A stretch of 64,000 bases of DNA, taken from assembly GCA_040384465.1 (NCBI GenBank), contig JAZKJF010000001.1, positions 310,001 through 374,000 on the forward strand, read 5' to 3'. The first letter of the stretch is position 1, and every line of letters begins with the position of its first letter. Shown in pieces: positions 1 through 8,368 of the stretch. Source of the stretch: UBA5078 sp040384465 (lineage in GTDB: Bacteria; Pseudomonadota; Gammaproteobacteria; Pseudomonadales; Pseudohongiellaceae). The position numbers and the translations under genes were made by a program. The notes beneath the pieces are model-generated. The model had not been told where the DNA came from. It worked only from the letters and a program-made list of their open reading frames with translations, and did no database searches.

Positions 1-2
1 CA

Positions 3-485
3 CTCGCAGGTATCGATGCCCCCTTTAAAGGAGCAAAGGTTCTTGAGAAGGGCTTCCAGGATGGTGTCGTCGAGGAGAACGAAGAGAATCTTCAACGCCT
101 TGTGCAACTTTATCTGCTTGCCAATGAGTATGAAGCGGCTCTCGTGCCAGCGGTCAAGGCAGCAGAGTTGGGTGAAACTGGTGCCTCCTACGACCAGTTG
201 GGCTACATCTATTACATGATGCATGACTACCCGAGCGCTGTTGATGCGATTCAGAAAGCAATCGAGCGTGGTGGTCTTGAGAATCTGGGAGATGCCCAAT
301 TGTTCCTTGCCAGAGCACTGGTTGAGCTTGACCAGTTCGAAGCGGCAGCTGTTGCTGCTCGTCGAGCTCAAGAGCTTGGTGAAAGTTCTGCCGGTTCGTT
401 CATCAATTACATTGAGAACAGCAAAGCCCGGTTCGACAATCTGAGACAACGTAAAGAAGACGCAGGCGATTTTTACCGCTCATAG
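3..485 (+). CDS. TPR-repeat protein, C-terminal part only
   Basis: The 5' end of this gene lies outside the window; the frame is open from base 3 to the TAG at 483-485. The visible 160 residues are alpha-helical with TPR-like helix pairs (LVQLYLLANEYEAALVPA, YDQLGYIYYMMHDYPSAVDA, LFLARALVELDQFEAAAVAA), with small residues at the usual TPR positions. TPR proteins are protein-protein scaffolds. The closest family I can recall is the TPR protein that ends ExbB-ExbD-TonB2 operons of marine gammaproteobacteria, but the upstream genes cannot be seen, so that link is a guess. It is followed by an intrinsic terminator and then htpG. Confidence 0.75.
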   Translation, partial: LAGIDAPFKGAKVLEKGFQDGVVEENEENLQRLVQLYLLANEYEAALVPAVKAAELGETGASYDQLGYIYYMMHDYPSAVDAIQKAIERGGLENLGDAQLFLARALVELDQFEAAAVAARRAQELGESSAGSFINYIENSKARFDNLRQRKEDAGDFYRS

Positions 486-496
486 TCATCTGAACG

Positions 497-526
497 CTTG
501 AAATTGGGGAGATAAAGCCCCATCTA
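497..526 (+). promoter_or_regulatory. Sigma-32 (heat-shock) promoter of htpG
   Basis: CTTGAAA at 497-503, a 14-base spacer, and CCCCATCTA at 518-526 match the RpoH consensus (CTTGAAA, 13-15 bases, CCCCATNT) almost perfectly. htpG is a classical sigma-32 target. The predicted start near 533 lies inside the left arm of the terminator hairpin of the preceding gene. Confidence 0.85.
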
Positions 527-564
527 AAAACCCAGCCATTCACAAGATGGCTGGGTTTTTTATT
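526..564 (+). terminator. Intrinsic terminator of the TPR gene
   Basis: An 11-bp stem (AACCCAGCCAT at 529-539 with ATGGCTGGGTT at 546-556), a 6-base loop and a following T-rich tract form a typical rho-independent terminator. It lies downstream of the htpG heat-shock promoter elements, so the two signals overlap. Confidence 0.85.
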
Positions 565-590
565 TCCTTGAAAATGCTGAGGCAGCACAG

Positions 591-2501
591 ATGACTATTG
601 AAACAAAAAAAGAGACGCGGGGTTTTGAAACCGAGGCCAAACAGCTTCTCCACCTGATGATTCACTCCTTGTACAGCAATAAAGAAGTGTTTCTGCGCGA
701 ACTCATCTCCAACGCATCCGATGCAGCAGACAAACTGCGCTTTGAAGCTCTATCCCAACCAGAATTATATGAGTCCGATTCTGACCTCAAAGTTATAGTC
801 GATTTCGACAAAGAGGCAGGAACAATTACCATAACCGACAATGGGATAGGCATGTCCCGAGATGAGGCTATCAGCCATCTCGGCACCATCGCCAGATCGG
901 GCACGTCACAATTCCTCAAGAACCTCTCTGGTGACCAGCGCAAAGATTCCCAGCTGATAGGTCAGTTTGGCGTCGGCTTTTATTCATCATTCATCGTGGC
1001 AACAGAGGTTGAAGTCCTCACAAGACGTGCAGGAGTCAAACCCTCCGAGGCTGTGCGTTGGACCTCCGCTGGAGAGGCTGAATACACTATCGAGGACATC
1101 GAGAAAGCACAGAGAGGTACCACCATCATTCTGCACCTTCGTGCTGAAGATAAAGACTTTGCTGAATACTACAGACTGAAGAACATCGTCAAAAAGTACG
1201 CGGATCACATATCCATTCCCGTTCTTATGCCCAAACAAGAGTCGTCCCAAGAGGAGAGCGAATCAAGCTCTTCTCCAGTGGAGTTCGAAGCAGTGAACTC
1301 GGCAAAAGCACTCTGGACGCGTTCACGAAACGATATCAAAGATGAAGAGTATGTGGAATTTTACAAACATATCTCCCACGATTTCGAAAGCCCCTTGAGC
1401 TGGAGTCATAACAAGGTCGAAGGGAAGCTCGAATATACAGGACTGCTTTACACACCAGCACGCGCGCCATACGACCTCTGGAATCGTGATGGGGCACGAG
1501 GCCTGAAACTCTACGTGCAACGTGTATTCATTATGGACGAAGCCGAGCAGTTCATGCCTTTGTATCTGCGTTTTATCAAAGGTGTTGTGGACTCAAGCGA
1601 CATCTCGCTGAATGTTTCCCGCGAAATTCTCCAGAAGGACCCGGTAGTAGATTCCATGCGTAGTGCCCTCACCAAAAAGGCACTGGAAATGCTTGGAAAG
1701 CTGAAGAAGGACGAGCCGGGAAAGTATGCAACATTCTGGAAAGAGTTTGGCCAGGTGTTAAAAGAGGGGCCAGGGGAGGATTATGCTAATCGAGAAAAAA
1801 TTGCGGGCTTGTTACTTTTCGCCTCCACGCACAATAGCTCCTCCGAGCAAAATCAAGGCTTGTCCGATTATGTGACTCGCATGAAACCCGTGCAGGACAA
1901 AATCTATTATGTGATTGCTGAGTCAGCGAATGCCGCCAGAAACAGCCCTCACCTTGAAATTTTCAGAAAGAAAAATATCGAAGTCCTCTTATTATCGGAC
2001 CGGATCGACGAATGGTTGATGAGCCATTTGCATGAATTCGACGGGAAGCAGCTGCAGGACATTACGCGTGGTTCTCTGGATCTTGGCAAGCTCGAAGACG
2101 ACGCAGAAAAGGAAAAGCAGGGAGAAACCGAGAAAAAATTTGAATCTCTCGCAAATCGTATCAAAACTCAGTTAGGTGATGATGTTAAAGAAGTGAGAGT
2201 CACTCATCGTCTGACTGATTCTCCCGCTTGTCTGGTTATTGACGAGGATGATATGGGAGCGCAAATGCGACGTATCATGGAGGCCGCAGGTCAGTCCGCA
2301 CCAGAGGCTAAACCAATTTTTGAGATCAATCCTGAACATCCGCTGATTGTTAAGTTGGATCAGGAGCCGGACGATGAGCGCTTTGACGACTTGATTTCCG
2401 TTCTATTTGATCAAGCCAGTCTCGCTGAGGGACGCCAGCTACAGGACCCAGGCAGGTTCACAAAACGCCTGAATAAACTGTTGCTGGAAATATGCCGTTA
2501 A
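591..2501 (+). CDS. htpG: Chaperone HtpG (bacterial Hsp90)
   Basis: ATP-dependent cytosolic Hsp90 chaperone that remodels client proteins together with DnaK. Length is 636 aa, against about 624 in E. coli. The N-terminal GHKL ATPase domain shows NASDAADKLR (41-50), DNGIGMS (83-89), GTIARSGT (98-105) and the lid motif GQFGVGF (124-130). The middle-domain catalytic arginine loop NVSREILQ and a C-terminal dimerisation region follow. The start is the ATG at 591, with a GAGG Shine-Dalgarno about 8 bases upstream. A near-consensus sigma-32 promoter precedes it, so heat induction is expected. It converges on argS with a long hairpin between them. Nothing appears truncated. Confidence 0.98.
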   Translation: MTIETKKETRGFETEAKQLLHLMIHSLYSNKEVFLRELISNASDAADKLRFEALSQPELYESDSDLKVIVDFDKEAGTITITDNGIGMSRDEAISHLGTIARSGTSQFLKNLSGDQRKDSQLIGQFGVGFYSSFIVATEVEVLTRRAGVKPSEAVRWTSAGEAEYTIEDIEKAQRGTTIILHLRAEDKDFAEYYRLKNIVKKYADHISIPVLMPKQESSQEESESSSSPVEFEAVNSAKALWTRSRNDIKDEEYVEFYKHISHDFESPLSWSHNKVEGKLEYTGLLYTPARAPYDLWNRDGARGLKLYVQRVFIMDEAEQFMPLYLRFIKGVVDSSDISLNVSREILQKDPVVDSMRSALTKKALEMLGKLKKDEPGKYATFWKEFGQVLKEGPGEDYANREKIAGLLLFASTHNSSSEQNQGLSDYVTRMKPVQDKIYYVIAESANAARNSPHLEIFRKKNIEVLLLSDRIDEWLMSHLHEFDGKQLQDITRGSLDLGKLEDDAEKEKQGETEKKFESLANRIKTQLGDDVKEVRVTHRLTDSPACLVIDEDDMGAQMRRIMEAAGQSAPEAKPIFEINPEHPLIVKLDQEPDDERFDDLISVLFDQASLAEGRQLQDPGRFTKRLNKLLLEICR

Positions 2502-2517
2502 CAACATAAGTCTTTAG

Positions 2518-2558
2518 TTTCGACATGTCAGACACAATCAATGTCTGGCATGTCGAAA
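2518..2558. terminator. Long hairpin between convergent htpG and argS
   Basis: A 17-bp stem with one G-T wobble (2518-2534 with 2542-2558) and a 7-base loop. It fills most of the gap between the two stop codons. Neither strand has a T-run after the stem: on both, Ts precede and As follow. It is therefore not a canonical intrinsic terminator and may act as an mRNA 3'-end stabiliser or weak bidirectional terminator. Confidence 0.6.
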
Positions 2559-2567
2559 AAGGCTGAA

Positions 2568-4304
2568 TTACATTTGTTCCAATGTTTCCAGACCCAGCAG
2601 TCCCAAACCCTGCTTAAGAGTTGCAGCAGTCAACCCTACAAGAGTGACTCTGGAGGCGCGTAGATCGCTCTCTGCTTTCAAAACCGGGCAAGCCTCGTAG
2701 AACCTCATGAATATACCGGCAAGCTCATACAAATAGGCGCACAGATAATTCGGATAGCAATCTGAGACGACCACCTCGATAACTTCTGGGAACTGAAGAA
2801 TCTTGATAATCAGATTTCGCTCTTCGGTTGCGGTAATCCTCACTGCGCTTAATTCAAGGTGAACACCTTCCCCTTGTCTGCGTAAAATACTTTTGATTCT
2901 GGCGTAAGCATAAAGCATGTAAGGCGCGGTGTTCCCCTCGAATGACAGCATAGTCGACCAATCGAAAATGTAATCACTGGTACGATTTTTGGACAAATCC
3001 GCATACTTGACGGCCGCTATACCCACCACACTGGAAATCTGTTCTCTGTGTTCGGGCGAAAGCTCCGGACTCTTCTCACTAACAATGTTATGAGCACGGC
3101 GAATGGACTCCTCCAGCAACTCTTTAAGCTTCACTGTGTCGCCACTTCGTGTTTTGAAAGGCTTGCCGTCCTCTCCCATCATCGTGCCGTAAGCAATGTG
3201 CTCCAGAGAGCAAAGGTCCAGAACGAAACCTGCCTTGCGTGCTATCGCAAAGACCTGCTGAAAATGCAGGCTCTGGCGTGCATCCACGACATAGAGAACG
3301 CGCTCTGCACTGAGGTTCTGCCCTCTATAACGCAAAGCGGCGAGATCTGTAGTGGCATATAAATAGCCGCCATCGGATTTCTGCACGATAGCAGGAAGTA
3401 GTGAGCCCTCTTTGCCCTTGAATTCTTCAAGGAATACGCATTGCGCTCCCTCTGAAGTAGTGAGCATATTCCTCTCACGCAACGCATTTATAATATCCTC
3501 TAACTCATTGTTATAGAAGCTTTCCGGCTTAAGATCCGACCTGGATAACGTGACACCCAAAAGCTCGTAGATGTCTTCACAGTGCCCCAGAGATTCATCG
3601 ATAAACTTCTGCCATGCATCCAGGCAATCTCTATCCCCTCCCTGAAGCTTGACCACATAACTGCGTGCTAAATCCGCGAATCCAGGCTCCAGATCAAAAC
3701 GTGACTTTGCTTCGCGATAGAAGGTCTCCAAATCCGCCAGCTGAGTGCGAGCCTGAGCGGAGTGTTCCCCCAGAGACTCCATATGAGCGATCAACATCCC
3801 AAATTGAGTTCCCCAATCTCCGACATGGTTCTGACGGATCACCGCATGCCCCACTGCCTCAAGAACCCGAACTATGCAGTCTCCAATGATGGTGCCTCGC
3901 AGATGCCCCACATGCATCTCTTTCGCCAGATTGGGGCCTGAATAATCCACCACAATCCGTTTTGGCTTCTCTACAGCGCCTAACAGGTTCTGCTCCCCAT
4001 GAGCGAAACGGGTCGCGGCAATAGCGAGAGTGGTATCGTTGAGGAAAATATTAATGAATCCGGGACCCGCCACCTGAGCATCAGCAATCAATTCGTTCTT
4101 CTGCAGAGCAGACACAACGCGCACCGCCAGCTCACGTGGGTTGCTCTTGAGTTGTTTCGCAATCGCCATGACACCATTAGCCTGATAATCACCAAATTCA
4201 GGTCTGGATGAGTAGATGACATTGGCATTGCAATCGGTTAATCCCGTTGCTTCTGTGATTGCGGCGCTCACCAGCTGTTCAAGAGAGTGCTTGATGTTAA
4301 ACAT
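2568..4304 (-). CDS. argS: Arginyl-tRNA synthetase
   Basis: Class I aminoacyl-tRNA synthetase that charges tRNA-Arg. The start is the ATG at 4304 (MFNIKHSLEQLV), giving 578 aa; E. coli ArgS is 577. An in-frame upstream start at 4403 would add 33 residues unlike the family and overlap the divergent promoter, so it was rejected. The N-terminal Add1-type domain is followed by the HIGH-like signature HVGHLRG, then GEDGKPFKTRSGD in the region of the KMSK loop, and a C-terminal DALR anticodon-binding domain ending LGLETLEQM. Many ArgRS lack a canonical KMSK, as here. Divergent from rluC. Confidence 0.97.
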   Translation of the reverse strand: MFNIKHSLEQLVSAAITEATGLTDCNANVIYSSRPEFGDYQANGVMAIAKQLKSNPRELAVRVVSALQKNELIADAQVAGPGFINIFLNDTTLAIAATRFAHGEQNLLGAVEKPKRIVVDYSGPNLAKEMHVGHLRGTIIGDCIVRVLEAVGHAVIRQNHVGDWGTQFGMLIAHMESLGEHSAQARTQLADLETFYREAKSRFDLEPGFADLARSYVVKLQGGDRDCLDAWQKFIDESLGHCEDIYELLGVTLSRSDLKPESFYNNELEDIINALRERNMLTTSEGAQCVFLEEFKGKEGSLLPAIVQKSDGGYLYATTDLAALRYRGQNLSAERVLYVVDARQSLHFQQVFAIARKAGFVLDLCSLEHIAYGTMMGEDGKPFKTRSGDTVKLKELLEESIRRAHNIVSEKSPELSPEHREQISSVVGIAAVKYADLSKNRTSDYIFDWSTMLSFEGNTAPYMLYAYARIKSILRRQGEGVHLELSAVRITATEERNLIIKILQFPEVIEVVVSDCYPNYLCAYLYELAGIFMRFYEACPVLKAESDLRASRVTLVGLTAATLKQGLGLLGLETLEQM

Positions 4305-4360
4305 GATATGGTCCCGAAAATCAAAAATGCGCTGAATTGTACACCATACAATATTGCGGG

Positions 4361-4389
4361 TTGGGCAATAATCCCCGTGCTGATATAAT
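4361..4389 (+). promoter_or_regulatory. Likely sigma-70 promoter of rluC
   Basis: A perfect -10 TATAAT at 4384-4389 lies 17 bases after a weak -35, TTGGGC (4361-4366). Transcription would start near 4396, about 26 bases before the TTG start codon of rluC. It sits in the divergent argS-rluC gap. Confidence 0.6.
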
Positions 4390-4421
4390 TCGCGCCCATC
4401 CACTTTCCGGTATGCGTCAAC

Positions 4422-5396
4422 TTGAAAAATCCAGCGGGTCCCGAATCCCCTCCTGACAGCGTCTCCAGAGGCGTTGAGTTCATTGAAGTCAGTACCGATG
4501 CGGACAATCAGCGGGTAGATAATTTTCTTCTTGGACGCCTCAAGGGTGTTCCCAAATCACGAATTTACAGACTGATTCGCAAAGGGGAAGTACGGGTCAA
4601 CAAAAAAAGAGTCAAACCGGAAAGCAGGCTGCATGCCGGGGACAGCGTACGTGTGCCTCCAATCCGAGTGGCCGATGCGCCTCCCACGGTCAGACCGAGC
4701 CCAAGCCTGGTGAAGCTCATCAAAGAAAGCATTCTTTTTGAGGACGAAGAACTTATTGTCATCAACAAACCACAAGGCATTGCTGTGCATGGCGGCTCGG
4801 GTTTGAAGACCGGATTGATAGAATCCATGCGCTGGATTCTGCTGGACTCAGGGCAGGGGGGAGAGTTCCTTGAGCTGGCACACCGAATCGACAGGGAAAC
4901 GACTGGCTGCCTGGTCATTGCTAAAACTCCAAAGATATTGAAACACCTGCACAATGAACTGAAGTCCAAGCGAGTCACCAAATCCTATAACGCTTTGGTA
5001 CACGGTCGTTGGCCTGAGGACGTTATTCAGATCAATGCCCCTCTGCAAAAGAATGAGGTCAAAGCCGGGGAAAAGGTCGTTGTCGTTGACCCGGAGGGCA
5101 AACCATCGATCACCAATTTCAGAGTCCTTAAACGTTTCAACAATGCCACCCTTATTGAAGCAAGCCCTCTCACGGGGCGTACTCATCAGATTAGAGTGCA
5201 TTGCCAATACGCGGGACACCCAATCGTCGGGGATCAGAAATACACTTCGATGCATCGAGATCAATTCTCAGATGTCAAAATCCTGTGCCTGCATGCGGCG
5301 ATGATCAGTTTCAATCGCCCTGAGAGCGATCAGCGATTCGCTGTCAACGCTCCTGTCAACCCGATGATGCTGCAACTTCTGGATTCTTTGCACTAG
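4422..5396 (+). CDS. rluC: 23S rRNA pseudouridine synthase RluC
   Basis: Isomerises uridines of 23S rRNA (positions 955, 2504 and 2580 in E. coli) to pseudouridine. Length is 324 aa from a TTG start; no ATG or GTG is available in frame before the conserved S4 domain. The S4 RNA-binding domain (about 30-90; GVPKSRIYRLIRKGEVRVN) is followed by the catalytic motif HRIDRETTG with the nucleophile Asp157, and by GRTHQIRVH further on. RluA and RluD are close relatives; the N-terminal S4 domain and sequence similarity favour RluC. No strong Shine-Dalgarno is seen before the TTG. A short terminator follows. Confidence 0.93.
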   Translation: MKNPAGPESPPDSVSRGVEFIEVSTDADNQRVDNFLLGRLKGVPKSRIYRLIRKGEVRVNKKRVKPESRLHAGDSVRVPPIRVADAPPTVRPSPSLVKLIKESILFEDEELIVINKPQGIAVHGGSGLKTGLIESMRWILLDSGQGGEFLELAHRIDRETTGCLVIAKTPKILKHLHNELKSKRVTKSYNALVHGRWPEDVIQINAPLQKNEVKAGEKVVVVDPEGKPSITNFRVLKRFNNATLIEASPLTGRTHQIRVHCQYAGHPIVGDQKYTSMHRDQFSDVKILCLHAAMISFNRPESDQRFAVNAPVNPMMLQLLDSLH

Positions 5397-5430
5397 AGAC
5401 CAGAGTAAAATGCGTAAATTGTCGGAAAAT

Positions 5431-5455
5431 CATGCCTTTGGGGGCATATTTTTTT
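5431..5455 (+). terminator. Short intrinsic terminator after rluC
   Basis: A small GC-containing stem (ATGCC with GGCAT, 5432-5447) is followed by a run of Ts (5449-5455). The T-run merges directly into the TTGACA -35 box of the next promoter. Confidence 0.6.
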
Positions 5456-5482
5456 GACAGATGTGGTTTGTCCGCCTATCAT
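5454..5482 (+). promoter_or_regulatory. Strong sigma-70 promoter of the yceD-rpmF-plsX operon
   Basis: Perfect -35 TTGACA (5454-5459), a 17-base spacer, and -10 TATCAT (5477-5482). Transcription should start near 5488-5490, only 2-4 bases before the yceD ATG at 5492, which predicts a leaderless message. Confidence 0.85.
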
Positions 5483-5491
5483 TGCGCGCCT

Positions 5492-6028
5492 ATGACGGAC
5501 ACCCTTATTCCAGACTATGTCGACGCCAAGAAAATCTTCACTCAACAGGCTGTCATAAGTGGCAGTTTGCCGGTGGCAAGATTTGAAAGATTTTCTGATC
5601 TGCTCGCTAATACGTCAGGCTTTGTCGAGATAACGCTGAAGTTCTTTTTAAATGAAGATTTCCGGAGAGTGATCTCTGGCGAGCTTAAAGCAGATGTTGA
5701 GGTGCTGTGCCAACGCTGTTTAGAAGGCACAACGATAACACTGGAGGACCATTTTCAACTGGCCCTGGTGGAATCCGACAGTCAGGCTGACAAGCTGCCA
5801 AAGGATCTGGAGCCGTGGTTCTGTACAGACACCAAACTGGTTCTGGCAGACGTCGTGGAAGAGCAACTGATTCTCGTTATGCCAATAGTGAGCTATCACC
5901 AAGAGAGTTGTACACAGAACGTACTCTTGAAGCCGGACACTGTGAATGAAGAAGTGTCAAAAAGTTTAGATAAAGCGGACAAGCCGAATCCCTTCGCGAT
6001 TCTGCAGTCATTGAAAAAACCAAGATAA
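5492..6028 (+). CDS. yceD: YceD/DUF177 family protein, 23S rRNA accumulation factor
   Basis: DUF177 (YceD) protein of 178 aa, encoded next to ribosomal protein L32 in most bacteria. In plants and bacteria the family is tied to 23S rRNA processing or accumulation. The conserved LCQRCLEG motif (two cysteines) and the C-terminal KPNPFAILQSLKK are present; the second cysteine pair typical of many members is reduced (QESCTQN). The start at 5492 (MTDTLIPDYVDA) matches the family N-terminus. An upstream ATG at 5432 lies within the terminator and before the promoter, so it was rejected. The promoter geometry leaves almost no 5' untranslated region. Confidence 0.93.
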   Translation: MTDTLIPDYVDAKKIFTQQAVISGSLPVARFERFSDLLANTSGFVEITLKFFLNEDFRRVISGELKADVEVLCQRCLEGTTITLEDHFQLALVESDSQADKLPKDLEPWFCTDTKLVLADVVEEQLILVMPIVSYHQESCTQNVLLKPDTVNEEVSKSLDKADKPNPFAILQSLKKPR

Positions 6029-6098
6029 GCATTACCATTTAAGCGAGCCGAACAAGCAGAATCCTGCACAATTCAGCTGCCAACCAGGAGCAACAAGC

Positions 6099-6278
6099 AT
6101 GGCCGTTCAACAAGTTAAAGTTTCCCGTTCACGTCGCAATATGCGCCGCGCGCACGATGCCCTGCCAGGCGTCACGCTGTCTACAGACCAGACTACTGGC
6201 GAAGTACACCGTCGTCACCACATTACTGCTGACGGCTACTACAAAGGCAAGAAAGTGCTGGATCTTGGCGACAAGTAA
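6099..6278 (+). CDS. rpmF: 50S ribosomal protein L32
   Basis: Small, basic ribosomal protein of 59 aa, translated directly from the sequence: MAVQQVKVSRSRRNMRR, then HDALPGVTL and ending KKVLDLGDK. It has the family's usual length and the TGEVHRRHHIT segment. It lacks the four zinc-binding cysteines of some L32 proteins, as in E. coli. A Shine-Dalgarno CAGGAG lies about 10 bases before the ATG at 6099. It sits between yceD and plsX in the standard order, and the stop codon is 2 bases before the plsX start. Confidence 0.97.
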   Translation: MAVQQVKVSRSRRNMRRAHDALPGVTLSTDQTTGEVHRRHHITADGYYKGKKVLDLGDK

Positions 6279-6280
6279 GT

Positions 6281-7333
6281 TTGCCTCCGCTTAAGCGCAT
6301 TGCAATCGATGCTATGGGAGGGGACTACGGCCCCTCCGTAGCAGTTCCGGCGGCACTGAAGTGCTTGGCTTTACATCCAGAATTGTCTCTCGTATTGGTA
6401 GGCGACAAGGCTCAGATAGAGCCTTATCTTGCACGCCAACCCGATTCCTTACGCAAGAGGTTAGAAGTGTTCCACACAGACATCAGTGTGGGCGACTCGA
6501 CAAAACCCGAAAGCGTCTTGCGAAAATACAAAAATTCGTCAATGTACATTGCCGTTGATCTTGTCAAAGAAAAGCAGGTCGACGCTTGTGTCAGCGCAGG
6601 GAATACCGGCGCACTACTTATGACCGGTCGTCATCTCCTGAAAACCATCCCCGGAATCAGCAAACCAGCCATCATTGCCAGCATTCCTGCCGCTACGGCC
6701 AATAGACGCTGCTACATTCTCGATGTTGGTGCCAACATTAACTGCGATGCCCGGCAATTGCTTGAATTCGCCGTTATGGGATCAGTCCTCGCGTCATCAT
6801 TGAACAACACAAAAACTCCAAGAGTTGGGCTGTTGAATATCGGACACGAAGAGCACAAGGGTACCGAGCCAATCAAATTGGCGGCACAATTGCTGGAGAA
6901 GTCTGCTGCACTGAATTACGTTGGTTTTGTCGAAGGTAATGAGATTTTCGGCGATAAAGTTGATGTTGTCGTATGCGATGGATTCGCTGGGAATGTCACG
7001 ATCAAGACCAGTGCCGGTGTGGTCCATGTCATAGAAAATCTCTTGGAAGAAAGTGCTACCCAGTCTTGGTTGACGCGGCTTTACTATCTGATCGCGTCGC
7101 CTTTGCTGCGCTCGCTAAAATCCCAGATCAACCCCGCACGATTCAATGGTGCCAGCCTGCTCGGCCTGCAAGGTATCATTGTGAAGAGTCATGGAAATGC
7201 CTTGATAGAAGGGTTTTACTACGCCATTGAGCAAGCCATCAAGGAAGTCAGCGACGGCGTTCCCGACCTCATCAGCCGCAAAATGTCCGCCTTCCTGGAC
7301 GAAGCGGACACTATTGACTCGCTGACACCCTGA
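6281..7333 (+). CDS. plsX: Phosphate acyltransferase PlsX
   Basis: Converts acyl-ACP to acyl-phosphate, the donor for PlsY in phospholipid synthesis; a peripheral membrane enzyme. Length is 350 aa. The family signatures IDAMGGDYGP at the N-terminus, CVSAGNTGALL, LDVGANINCD, VVCDGFAGNVTIK and a C-terminal GLQGIIVKSHGNA are all present. The start must be the TTG at 6281, because the conserved IAIDAMGGD begins 7 codons later and the first in-frame ATG is inside it. Initiation probably depends on coupling to rpmF, whose stop lies 2 bases upstream. fabH, which follows plsX in many relatives, is absent. Confidence 0.96.
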   Translation: MPPLKRIAIDAMGGDYGPSVAVPAALKCLALHPELSLVLVGDKAQIEPYLARQPDSLRKRLEVFHTDISVGDSTKPESVLRKYKNSSMYIAVDLVKEKQVDACVSAGNTGALLMTGRHLLKTIPGISKPAIIASIPAATANRRCYILDVGANINCDARQLLEFAVMGSVLASSLNNTKTPRVGLLNIGHEEHKGTEPIKLAAQLLEKSAALNYVGFVEGNEIFGDKVDVVVCDGFAGNVTIKTSAGVVHVIENLLEESATQSWLTRLYYLIASPLLRSLKSQINPARFNGASLLGLQGIIVKSHGNALIEGFYYAIEQAIKEVSDGVPDLISRKMSAFLDEADTIDSLTP

Positions 7334-7374
7334 CGCCGAGAAATCTCAAACTTGTTTAAACAAAGGACAATCAC

Positions 7375-8313
7375 ATGCCTAAATTTGGTTTTGTTTTTCC
7401 AGGGCAAGGCTCGCAAAAATCTGGAATGCTCACCGCTCTCGCTGCACAGCATCCTCTGATAGAGGAGATTTTTGCGGAAGCATCCGAGGCCATTTCCATT
7501 GACCTCTGGAAGATTTCAACGACCGACAACACTGGTCTCTTGGATCAAACTCAGATTACCCAGCCAGCACTAATGACAGCTTCTGTCGCAATCTGGCGAC
7601 TTTGGGTTCAACAGGGAGGGCGGCTGCCTGAGTTGCTCGCCGGCCACAGTCTTGGGGAATATTCAGCATTGGTATGCGCCGATGTGCTCAGCCTCAAAGA
7701 CGCTGTGAAGGTAGTACATCAGCGTGGCAAGTACATGCAGGAAGCGGTTCCCGCAGGCACTGGTGGCATGGCGGCAATACTTGGATTGGATGATGATAAA
7801 ATCATCACTATTTGCAAGGAAGTAGCACAAGATTCGGTCGTTGCTGCCGCGAACTTCAACTCGACTGGCCAAACAGTTATTGCGGGAGAAAAGGCCGCCG
7901 TTGAAAGAGCCATGCTCGCCTGTAAAGAGGCCGGTGCAAAACGTGCCCTGCCACTGAATGTCAGCGTCCCCTCGCATTGTGCATTGATGCTGCCAGCAGC
8001 ACAGAGACTTGGCGAAGACCTCGCTCATCTGATCTTTAAAACCCCAGTGATTCCTATTGTGCAAAACATTAACGGGCTTGTCGCAAAAACGCCTGACGAA
8101 ATAAGAGAGAACCTGCTCAAACAGCTCTATATGCCAGTCCAATGGGTAGCCACTATTGGCTGCATGTGGGAGCTGGGACTTGGTCGCATTGTCGAATGCG
8201 GCCCCGGCAGAGTACTTTGTGGCCTGATCAAACGCATTGAACCAGAAATAGAGTGTTATGGCACTGAAGACCCAGAAAGCTTTGCACAGGCAAAAACTGC
8301 ACTGACAATCTAG
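7375..8313 (+). CDS. fabD: Malonyl-CoA:ACP transacylase
   Basis: Loads malonate from malonyl-CoA onto acyl carrier protein for fatty-acid elongation. Length is 312 aa. The N-terminal GQGSQ (10-14) oxyanion-hole motif, the nucleophile in GHSLGEYSAL (His91-Ser92) and the catalytic His201 in VPSHCAL are in family positions. An AAAGGA Shine-Dalgarno lies 7 bases before the ATG. Directly downstream of plsX in the fab cluster. Confidence 0.97.
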   Translation: MPKFGFVFPGQGSQKSGMLTALAAQHPLIEEIFAEASEAISIDLWKISTTDNTGLLDQTQITQPALMTASVAIWRLWVQQGGRLPELLAGHSLGEYSALVCADVLSLKDAVKVVHQRGKYMQEAVPAGTGGMAAILGLDDDKIITICKEVAQDSVVAAANFNSTGQTVIAGEKAAVERAMLACKEAGAKRALPLNVSVPSHCALMLPAAQRLGEDLAHLIFKTPVIPIVQNINGLVAKTPDEIRENLLKQLYMPVQWVATIGCMWELGLGRIVECGPGRVLCGLIKRIEPEIECYGTEDPESFAQAKTALTI

Positions 8314-8368
8314 AATATAGAATAGATGATTCGTTCATAAATTTTGCAAGAGGACCGGATAAAGCATT

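Noticed and set aside
7351..7362. TTGTTTAAACAA palindrome before fabD as a FabR/FadR-type operator
   Set aside because: It is a perfect 12-base palindrome but does not match the known consensus sites I remember, and it lies inside an operon next to the ribosome site.
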